Position numbers and translations under genes: made by a program. From NCBI GenBank assembly GCA_964343305.1, contig CAYFJO010000538.1:1-6913 (forward strand): a stretch of DNA of 6,913 nucleotides. Reading direction: 5' to 3'. Positions 1-5,225 of the stretch are shown here, piece by piece; position 1 is the stretch's first letter, and each line of letters opens with the position of its first letter. The DNA comes from CAYFJO01 sp964343305. Lineage in GTDB: Bacteria > Planctomycetota > Planctomycetia > Pirellulales > Pirellulaceae. The notes beneath the pieces were generated by a model that saw nothing but the letters and a program-made list of their open reading frames with translations, was not told the origin of the DNA and ran no database searches.

Positions 1-65
1 AAACGCTGCATTGGCATCATTTCGCGCTCCACATGAGTTTTGTGGCGGATTAGTTCCGTCACGCA

Positions 66-72
66 AAGGTGA
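66..72 (+). promoter_or_regulatory. Ribosome binding site of the 177-residue hypothetical protein
   Basis: AAGGTGA lies 6 bases before the ATG at 79 and matches the 3' end of 16S rRNA well. It decides the start at 79 over the other-frame ATGs nearby. Confidence 0.7.
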
Positions 73-78
73 CGTTGC

Positions 79-612
79 ATGTTCTTGGACGACTTTGACG
101 AAGAAAAACGATTTCGCGATTTGTGGGACTCTGTGCGTATCGAGCGGCCTGTCCGCTATTCGCTGTTTACCTTTGGCGAATCCGAATTGCCATATTTTCT
201 GGTCTGTGGCGACGACACCCCCGGCACAACCGTGTCGATCACCAAGGGCGAAGTTCGGATCAAGCGGCCGATGATCATCACGCCGGGCAGCGACCATCCG
301 GAGTTTCATAATTTCTTTGAAAACCCGGAAGAAGAGGGCATGGTCGAGTTCTTGCTCGCTCGATCGGCGCAGCTTTCCAACTTGCAATTCATCAACGAAG
401 TGGGCAACAAGAAACTTGTCAGCGACAGCGTCGAAGAAGCTATTGACAAGCTCAACCGGCAACTCGATTCGGAAGATGAGGACCGCGTGGCAATTTTGTC
501 GGCACCTCCGGATCTGGGCGGCATCGCGGTCTTGCGCTATTCCGCCGAACGGGTGTTGGAGAGCGCACCCGACAATATCCAGGAACTCCGCGAACGTGGG
601 TTCCTTCCGTAG
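79..612 (+). CDS. Hypothetical acidic protein, 177 residues
   Basis: I do not recognise a named family and assign no function. The protein is soluble and acidic, with no signal peptide or membrane segment visible. The N-terminus is highly charged (DDFDEEKRFRDLW, from residue 4). The middle reads as alternating beta strands (SLFTFGESELPYFLVCGDD, then a TVSITKGEVRIKRP stretch), as in a small beta-rich fold. A Glu/Asp-rich helical segment follows (VEEAIDKLNRQLDSEDED), and the end is a short basic-acidic helix ending RGFLP. The start is supported by a good Shine-Dalgarno site 6 bases upstream, and the frame has coding character throughout. It is followed after 134 bases by a PIG-L deacetylase gene on the same strand, but a structured repeat sits between them, so a shared transcript is uncertain. 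It is likely a conserved planctomycete protein, which a homology search would settle. Confidence 0.8.
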   Translation: MFLDDFDEEKRFRDLWDSVRIERPVRYSLFTFGESELPYFLVCGDDTPGTTVSITKGEVRIKRPMIITPGSDHPEFHNFFENPEEEGMVEFLLARSAQLSNLQFINEVGNKKLVSDSVEEAIDKLNRQLDSEDEDRVAILSAPPDLGGIAVLRYSAERVLESAPDNIQELRERGFLP

Positions 613-632
613 CGTCATTGCCGTGTCAAACT

Positions 633-681
633 GTAAGACGGATTTCCAATCCGTCCCAGACGGTTTGAAAAACCGTCCTAC
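633..681. repeat. Double-hairpin intergenic repeat, planctomycete TDFQSV type
   Basis: Two perfect 8-bp inverted repeats lie side by side: GACGGATT/AATCCGTC (637-644 and 648-655, 3-base loop) and GACGGTTT/AAACCGTC (659-666 and 670-677, 3-base loop). The outer arms, 633-641 and 673-681, also pair with each other with one mismatch, so the whole element can form a larger cruciform. Translated on the plus strand it reads TDFQSVPDGLKNRPT, a string I recall from many spurious small ORFs in planctomycete genomes. This points to a dispersed REP- or MITE-like palindromic element rather than a gene. It lies in the 134-base gap between two plus-strand genes and could end or stabilise the upstream transcript. 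It lacks a following T-tract, so it is not a typical intrinsic terminator. Confidence 0.75.
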
Positions 682-746
682 TGAAATGCTCGCAGGAGAA
701 CAAGAAATTCACGACCCGTAGAACGACGAAATGTGAGGTTAAGAAA

Positions 747-1571
747 ATGGTAGACAATCCATTGCGGTTGTTAATCCTTGGAGCCCATCCAGACGATGCG
801 GAGTATCACGCCGGTGGTTTGGCGGCGATCTATCGCGGTTTGGGACACAAGGTAAGAATGATTTCGGTGACCAACGGCGGTGCCGGGCACCACAGGTATT
901 CGTCCGAAGAATTGGTCCAAATTCGACGCCGTGAGGCCGCGGCGGCTGGCGCAGTGATCGGTGCGGTTTATGAAACGTGGGACAACCCGGACGGTTCGCT
1001 GTTGCCGACTCTGGATGTTCGCGAACAAATCATTCGCGAGATCCGCACCTTCCAGCCCGATCTGGTCGTCACCCATCGGACGAATGATTATCATCCAGAC
1101 CATCGCGCCGTTGGCCAGGCCGTACAAGACGCGTCTTACATGGTGACTGTGCCACTGGTTGTGACCGACGTTCCGTTTCTTCGCAAAGACCCGGTTGTCG
1201 CCTACATGGCTGATTTGTTCACCAAGCCTTGTCCGTTTCGACCGGATGTGGTGCTCGATGTCACTGAACTTGTCGACACGATCGTAGACATGATGGCGTG
1301 CCACGAGTCGCAATTCTACGATTTTCTACCGTTCAACCACGGCGTCGCCGACGACGTGCCGGACGACGACGACGAAAAGAAATCCTGGCTGATCGATTGG
1401 TTTCATCGTCGAACCGGCGATCGGGCGGATCGATTTCGCGATGCGCTCATCGACACCTACGGCAGCGAGCGAGGCAACTCAATTCGTTTTATGGAAGCTT
1501 ACGAGATCAGCGAATACGCCGCAGGAGTCGACGACGCCCGGAAGAAACAACTCTTTCCGTCTCCTGATTGA
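747..1571 (+). CDS. PIG-L/LmbE family zinc-dependent deacetylase
   Basis: The 274-residue product has the two signatures of the PIG-L (LmbE-like) family, which removes N-acetyl groups from GlcNAc-type sugars (MshB, BshB and PIG-L are members). The N-terminal Rossmann-like strand ends in AHPDD (residues 13-17), and HPDH lies at 116-119. By comparison with MshB, H14, D17 and H119 would bind the zinc, D16 would be the general base, and H116 the second catalytic histidine. TNGGAGHH (42-49) and TH (109-110) are further conserved loops. No signal peptide is seen, so it is probably cytoplasmic. The start is supported by GAGGT at 735-739. The C-terminal part (about 200-274) is acidic then basic and is likely family-specific. 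Its last 65 bases overlap the convergent secreted-protein gene. The natural substrate cannot be read from the sequence; no glycosyltransferase or thiol-synthesis gene lies beside it. Confidence 0.9.
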   Translation: MVDNPLRLLILGAHPDDAEYHAGGLAAIYRGLGHKVRMISVTNGGAGHHRYSSEELVQIRRREAAAAGAVIGAVYETWDNPDGSLLPTLDVREQIIREIRTFQPDLVVTHRTNDYHPDHRAVGQAVQDASYMVTVPLVVTDVPFLRKDPVVAYMADLFTKPCPFRPDVVLDVTELVDTIVDMMACHESQFYDFLPFNHGVADDVPDDDDEKKSWLIDWFHRRTGDRADRFRDALIDTYGSERGNSIRFMEAYEISEYAAGVDDARKKQLFPSPD

Positions 1572-2664
1572 CGTCCGCTTTCTTCGCTTCATCAGACTTT
1601 GCTGTTTGAGGTTTTGTCGCTTTTGGTTTTGGTGTCGGGACTTTTGGTAGATTCGACTTCGCGACTTGCGGTTTCACTTCGTTCGACTTCGCTGTTTTGA
1701 TGCGTGCCTCGCTGGATGTTGCCCTTCGATTCGCGAGAGCTGTGCGGATATGTTCGCGTACTAGATGGCCAACTCGCCAACCAGAATCGACGGAACGCAC
1801 TACCACTTCGATCGTGCTGTTGTAGTTGCCTTCGATCGTCCACACGTGCTTTTGCTTCGGATCGTATGTCAACAACATCAAGCTATGTCCAGGTTTGCGG
1901 ACGTAATCACCGTGAATGGGGCTTTTTTGGGCGATTATCGCGATTTGGCTACCTTTGTTGTACGGCCTTAGCTTGCCAAACAAAGCGCTGAGTTGCGTTC
2001 GCCCGTTTCTGGCACCAACAGTGCGTGTTCCCGTGGCCCACATGTAAAACGCATAGCAGTCCATTGGAAAACGCTCACCGCTGCGCCAGCGAACGCGACG
2101 GTAATAGAATTCACGGAACGACCGCATCACGATTTCGTGCCGTGCCTTTTCAAGTTCCGATTCGCCGGAAGTCGCCACGTAATAAGGCAGCGGCACGTGG
2201 CCCAATGCCGATGTGTCGTCGTACTTGTCGGACTTGCGATGCAGGTTGACGAAGACTCGGTAAACGTGTCCCGGCGAAATCAGGTGGTCCGTCTTCGATT
2301 GGTTCGCCAGGTCGAGCGTCGCGACATTCAACTCGTCTTTTCGCTCTGCCTGAAACTTTGCCGGCAGATAACGCACGTAAGTCTTTGTATAATCCGCCAG
2401 ATTTTTTACTTTGACTTCGGCGACCAGGTTGTCCCTGTGCTTCAGGATGTTTTCGTCGCGGACGATCAAGAAGATGCGAATCTTGTCCGCGAACGCAACG
2501 CTGGGGCTCTTCGCCAGGTTATAGCTGTAATGGACCTTAAGCTTTGGATAATTGGCCGAAGCGGCGTCGAACTTTGGCGCGACATGTTTGACGGCCAGCG
2601 CTTGGTTCAGCGGGAAGACAAAGCAAACGACAACGAGGGTACAAAACATCCGTCGACAGAACAT
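1507..2664 (-). CDS. Secreted protein with a putative CHAP/NlpC-P60-like papain-fold domain
   Basis: The 385-residue protein begins with a signal peptide: a basic start, a hydrophobic core (TLVVVCFVFP) and an ALA cleavage site near residue 24. Residues about 25-165 form an unrecognised beta-rich region. Residues about 170-305 resemble a papain-fold cysteine amidase: MDCYAFYMW places C203 at a helix start as in NlpC/P60 and CHAP domains, HGDYV and PGHSLMLL place H260 57 residues later, and IEGNYN (E278, N280) resembles the EGN motif of CHAP domains. A G-H-L-V strand follows. The tail (about 316-385) is rich in Lys, Pro and Ala with repeated TAKS/VAKS motifs and ends very basic, like a wall- or polyanion-binding extension. 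The ATG at 2664 is preferred because GAAAGGA lies 6 bases before it; a TTG at 2670 would abut that site. A cell-wall hydrolase role is inference; planctomycete peptidoglycan or another amide is a possible substrate. Confidence 0.8.
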   Translation of the reverse strand: MFCRRMFCTLVVVCFVFPLNQALAVKHVAPKFDAASANYPKLKVHYSYNLAKSPSVAFADKIRIFLIVRDENILKHRDNLVAEVKVKNLADYTKTYVRYLPAKFQAERKDELNVATLDLANQSKTDHLISPGHVYRVFVNLHRKSDKYDDTSALGHVPLPYYVATSGESELEKARHEIVMRSFREFYYRRVRWRSGERFPMDCYAFYMWATGTRTVGARNGRTQLSALFGKLRPYNKGSQIAIIAQKSPIHGDYVRKPGHSLMLLTYDPKQKHVWTIEGNYNSTIEVVVRSVDSGWRVGHLVREHIRTALANRRATSSEARIKTAKSNEVKPQVAKSNLPKVPTPKPKATKPQTAKSDEAKKADVNQETERVVSSGRRRLLRRIR

Positions 2665-2670
2665 GATCAA

Positions 2671-2677
2671 TCCTTTC
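2671..2677 (-). promoter_or_regulatory. Ribosome binding site that fixes the start of the secreted protein
   Basis: On the minus strand GAAAGGA is followed by TTGATC and then ATG at 2664, a 6-base spacing. The in-frame TTG at 2670 directly touches the site and could not be used with it, so the longer reading is unlikely. Confidence 0.65.
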
Positions 2678-2713
2678 AGGCGAGTAAATGGGCAAAGGAA
2701 GCCCGAGGCGGGA

Positions 2714-2727
2714 CCCCAACGTTGGGG
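2714..2727. repeat. Perfect 14-bp palindrome upstream of the secreted protein
   Basis: CCCCAACGTTGGGG is a perfect palindrome centred about 56 bases before the ATG at 2664. It could be an operator or, if transcribed, form a short hairpin in the leader. The rest of the 201-base gap (2665-2865) shows no gene; it has another small palindrome, TGCTAGCA at 2798-2805, and no convincing complete promoter or terminator. Confidence 0.5.
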
Positions 2728-2865
2728 CGGTGTGATTCACTCAAACGCCGATCGCTGCTTGGCGAACCGAACAACGATCAGAGGGCGAGATTCTAACTGC
2801 TAGCATGCAGCAATGAAGGGGAGTATCGCCATCTAACTAATAGTGGGGCATGCGACGCGCACCGG

Positions 2866-3477
2866 TCACATCGTGATAATGACCGGCAACAAACGGATTG
2901 CAAAGATGAAAAGTGCCGGTAGCGTCGCTAACAACAGAAATTCCCACACTCCTAGCCGCAGTTTTCCGGTGCGACGAAATTGGTCACGCACGCGATCAAA
3001 CAAATGTCCCAAAATCGCCCCAATGACGCCGAAGACCAACGGAGACATTAGCGCCTTGGCGTTGCCAAAACTCTGAACGATCAGGATCGTGCCCAGTGAC
3101 AAGCCGATGGCCAGGCCGAAGATCAATAGGTCGAAATCCTTGCGAATCCCTTGCGGTCGCTGGTCTGGACAAACCACTTGATGTTCAAGATAGGCTGCGG
3201 CGGCTCGCTCGCGATCTTCGAAATCGACCAGCACTTGGGTCTTGCGGCCGTTCATCGCGGTGGATGATGGGATTCCGATTTCATTCAGTCGCCGCTGATA
3301 TTGACGGGCGACATCTTTGTCGTAAAACGAAGCGGTGACGATCTGGTCGAGCGCATCGAGTCCATCAGCGAGCGGGCCACTGGTTCCCTCCAGATCGGCG
3401 TTGCTTTGAATGGATCGCAACGCCTTGCGAATCGAACCTTCATCTTTCGGCGGTTTTCCTTCGGCGGGCAATGACAT
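2866..3477 (-). CDS. Membrane protein with DUF2007-like N-terminal domain
   Basis: The 203-residue protein (from the ATG at 3477) has a soluble N-terminal half and three hydrophobic segments at about residues 116-136 (LLIFGLAIGLSLGTILIV), 144-160 (MSPLVFGVIGAILGHLF) and 176-200 (WEFLLLATLPALFIFAIRLL). Residues about 44-100 have the strand-helix-strand-helix look of DUF2007-type domains: ASFYDKDVARQYQRRLNEIGI, then a short turn, then TQVLVDFED followed by an Ala-rich helix. Such domains are proposed signal-transducing modules, but no biochemical role is established. A basic linker (DRVRDQFRRTGK) joins the second and third helices. TTG at 3486 would extend it by three residues but falls inside a TATAAT box, so the ATG at 3477 is preferred. 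There is no clear Shine-Dalgarno site. It lies 72 bases downstream of lhgO on the same strand and may be transcribed separately. Domain assignment is by eye and moderate. Confidence 0.75.
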   Translation of the reverse strand: MSLPAEGKPPKDEGSIRKALRSIQSNADLEGTSGPLADGLDALDQIVTASFYDKDVARQYQRRLNEIGIPSSTAMNGRKTQVLVDFEDRERAAAAYLEHQVVCPDQRPQGIRKDFDLLIFGLAIGLSLGTILIVQSFGNAKALMSPLVFGVIGAILGHLFDRVRDQFRRTGKLRLGVWEFLLLATLPALFIFAIRLLPVIITM

Positions 3478-3485
3478 GCTTGGCA

Positions 3486-3491
3486 ATTATA
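3486..3491 (-). promoter_or_regulatory. Perfect -10 box just before the membrane protein start
   Basis: The minus strand reads TATAAT 8 bases before the ATG at 3477, so transcription would begin within about 2 bases of the start codon, giving a leaderless or nearly leaderless mRNA. This agrees with the missing Shine-Dalgarno site. No good -35 hexamer is found at 16-18 bases, which limits confidence. Confidence 0.35.
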
Positions 3492-3549
3492 GTCGGTCGA
3501 TTGCGAAAGCGCGCATTTGCGTGCGGGACGCCACGCCGGTCCAGCGGTG

Positions 3550-4749
3550 CTAGCCGAATTGTTCCGCCAGCTTATCAACGATGACTCGTCCGATGTTGAG
3601 CGAAGAAGTGGCTGCGGGCGAAGGGGCGTTGTTGACGTTCACCAGGCGATCCGCCGGCTGGATGATAAAGTCGTCGACCATCGAGCCGTCCAAGGCGATC
3701 GCTTGGGCGCGAACGCCGGCGCGAGCAGCGACCAAATGATTCGACTGAATCTCCGGCATTAACCGCTGTAACGCTCGCACGAACGCTGCCTTGCTGAACG
3801 ACCGCAACATTTCGCCACATCCCACACGCCAGTATTTCCACGCCAGCCGCAGGAATCCGCGATAGGTCAGTGTTTCAGCCAGATCATACAAGTTGATGTC
3901 CCGCCGCCGATATCCTTCGCGGGCAAACGCCAACACGGCATTGGGTCCGCACTCGACGCCGCCATCGATCATGCGAGTGAAATGGACACCGAGAAATGGG
4001 AAACTTGGATCCGGAACAGGATAGATCAGATTCCGGCACAAGTGATGGACGTCGGGCTTGAGTTCATAATACTCACCGCGAAATGGGACGATTTTTGCAT
4101 CGGGTTTCTCGCCGCTCATTTTGGTCACACGGTCACAGTGCAGGCCCGCACAGTTCACCACGTGCCGCGCTTCGAACTCACCCGCCGTTGTTTCGACAAC
4201 GATCGACTGCGGTCGCCGATCCAGACGCATCGTTTTTGCACCGCAAACCACTTCGCCACCATTTTCTACCACGATCTCGGCCAGCCGCTCGCACACCCGG
4301 CGATAATTCACAATGCCGGATTCGGGCACATGGATCGCTTTCACTGCTGCCGCGTGTGGCTCCAGTTCTTGCAATCTCTGGGCTGAGATGATCTGGCATT
4401 TCACGCCGTTCTGTTGACCACGTTCGTAAATACGCTGCAATCGTTCGATTTCACTTTCGTCCACCGCCACGATGACTTTGCCGCAAACATCATAGGGAAT
4501 CTGTTCGCGCTCACAGAACTCCTCCATGGCTCGCTTGCCTTCTCGGCAATTCTTGGCTTTCAACGAACCTGGTTTGTAGTAGATGCCGGAATGCAAGACA
4601 CCAGAATTATGCCCCGTTTGGTGTGCACCGACGGCGGACTCTTTTTCCAAAATCACAACCCGCTTGTCGGCAAACCGCCGACTGAGATTGTAAGCCGCCG
4701 CCAATCCAACAATGCCGCCGCCAATGATTGCTACGTCTGCCTGTTTCAT
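3550..4749 (-). CDS. lhgO: L-2-hydroxyglutarate oxidase (FAD-dependent)
   Basis: The 399-residue product oxidises L-2-hydroxyglutarate to 2-oxoglutarate with FAD and, in the characterised E. coli enzyme, passes electrons to the membrane quinone pool. It belongs to the DAO oxidoreductase fold. The N-terminal dinucleotide site is IIGGGIVG (G10, G12, G15) with E35 at the end of the second strand for the FAD ribose. HNSGVLHSGIYY (47-58) is characteristic of the LhgO/L2HGDH group. Other family blocks are VNCAGLHCDRV (198-208), VPFRGEYYEL (221-230), YPVPDPSFPFLGVHFTR (243-259), GPNAVLAFAREGY (268-280), RAGVRAQ (343-349) and the C-terminal NAPSPAATSSLNIG (374-387). The length fits the family (about 400-420). 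The start overlaps the upstream thiamine-binding gene by four bases (ATGA), and its own ribosome site is weak (AAGG almost touching the ATG), so translation is probably coupled. The protein is intact. Confidence 0.95.
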   Translation of the reverse strand: MKQADVAIIGGGIVGLAAAYNLSRRFADKRVVILEKESAVGAHQTGHNSGVLHSGIYYKPGSLKAKNCREGKRAMEEFCEREQIPYDVCGKVIVAVDESEIERLQRIYERGQQNGVKCQIISAQRLQELEPHAAAVKAIHVPESGIVNYRRVCERLAEIVVENGGEVVCGAKTMRLDRRPQSIVVETTAGEFEARHVVNCAGLHCDRVTKMSGEKPDAKIVPFRGEYYELKPDVHHLCRNLIYPVPDPSFPFLGVHFTRMIDGGVECGPNAVLAFAREGYRRRDINLYDLAETLTYRGFLRLAWKYWRVGCGEMLRSFSKAAFVRALQRLMPEIQSNHLVAARAGVRAQAIALDGSMVDDFIIQPADRLVNVNNAPSPAATSSLNIGRVIVDKLAEQFG

Positions 4750-5057
4750 GCCTTTTTGAGATCCCGTCCGATTCTCTGTTCAACGCTTGCAACCTTGGAC
4801 TCCAAACGACCCTGATATCCTTCACGGTAATCAAATTTCGCCGTGCACGTAATCCGGTCGCAATCCTTGGCCATGGCATCGAAGCACCGTCGCAACACGT
4901 CGAGCACTTGATCGATCTCCCCTTCAATAATCGTGCCCATCGCGTGCAGACGATAGTCCAGGCCGCTCTGGTCGATGATCTCCAGACTGCGGGCCACATA
5001 TTCGCTCACACTCTCGCCCTTTGCCAGCGGCGACATGCTGAATTCAAGAAGAACCAT
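4746..5057 (-). CDS. MTH1187/UPF0045 family thiamine-binding protein
   Basis: This 103-residue protein matches the MTH1187 family (UPF0045, formerly DUF77), small cytoplasmic ferredoxin-like alpha/beta proteins that form tetramers and bind thiamine or its pyrimidine moiety. Family features are the N-terminal strand VLLEFSMSP (2-10), GESVSEYVARSL (14-25), the strand-turn GTIIEG (41-46), RCFDAMAKDCDRI (57-69) and the KVASVE segment (88-93). The length is the usual one for the family. The ATG at 5057 has a GGGAG site 8 bases upstream. Its stop codon overlaps the start of lhgO (ATGA), so the two genes form an operon with coupled translation. The binding role is known for family members; the job beside lhgO is unclear. 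A link through thiamine diphosphate-dependent 2-oxoglutarate dehydrogenase, which consumes the product of LhgO, is only a guess. Confidence 0.9.
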   Translation of the reverse strand: MVLLEFSMSPLAKGESVSEYVARSLEIIDQSGLDYRLHAMGTIIEGEIDQVLDVLRRCFDAMAKDCDRITCTAKFDYREGYQGRLESKVASVEQRIGRDLKKA

Positions 5058-5065
5058 GAAGTTTG

Positions 5066-5070
5066 CTCCC
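5066..5070 (-). promoter_or_regulatory. Ribosome binding site of the thiamine-binding protein
   Basis: GGGAG on the minus strand lies 8 bases before the ATG at 5057 and supports that start for the first gene of the lhgO operon. Confidence 0.55.
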
Positions 5071-5114
5071 GTTTAGAATGAGTGGACGGTAGCCAAGGAT
5101 GGCGTGTGCATCAA

Positions 5115-5133
5115 TCCCTGAAGTCTTGAGGGA
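5115..5133. promoter_or_regulatory. Near-perfect 19-bp palindrome, candidate operator
   Basis: TCCCTGAAG-T-CTTGAGGGA pairs at 8 of 9 positions around T5124. It sits in the 168-bp gap between the divergent thiamine-binding/lhgO operon (start 5057) and the propeller protein (start 5226). The half-site core CCTGAAGT (5117-5124) recurs exactly at 5168-5175, 51 bp away, close to five helical turns, as expected for cooperative binding by a dimeric regulator. It could instead be an RNA hairpin in a leader. No convincing -35/-10 pair was found in the gap, so its relation to a promoter is unknown. Confidence 0.35.
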
Positions 5134-5225
5134 GAACTTGATGTACATGCTGAGCGGCGTTAAGTATCCTGAAGTTATATTTGAACGGCGTTCGAAACAT
5201 TGAAACCATTACAGCCAATGTTACC

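Noticed and set aside
317..721. 134-codon plus-strand frame ending in the TDFQSV string
   Set aside because: It overlaps the better supported 79-612 gene in another frame and only runs into the intergenic repeat.
771..1313. 180-codon minus-strand frame
   Set aside because: It is antisense to the deacetylase with its clear AHPDD and HPDH motifs.
2790..2795. TAGAAT on the minus strand as a -10 box for the secreted protein
   Set aside because: No -35 hexamer is found at a suitable distance and no other evidence supports it.
1993..2796. 267-codon plus-strand frame
   Set aside because: It lies opposite the secreted-protein gene, which has a signal peptide, a good ribosome site and domain motifs; the plus frame has none.
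3509..3524. GC-rich hairpin downstream of lhgO as a terminator
   Set aside because: The stem has a mismatch in the minus-strand RNA and only three T residues follow; support is too weak.
5176..5181. TATATT as a -10 box for the propeller gene
   Set aside because: No matching -35 sequence is present, and AT-rich hexamers are common in the gap.
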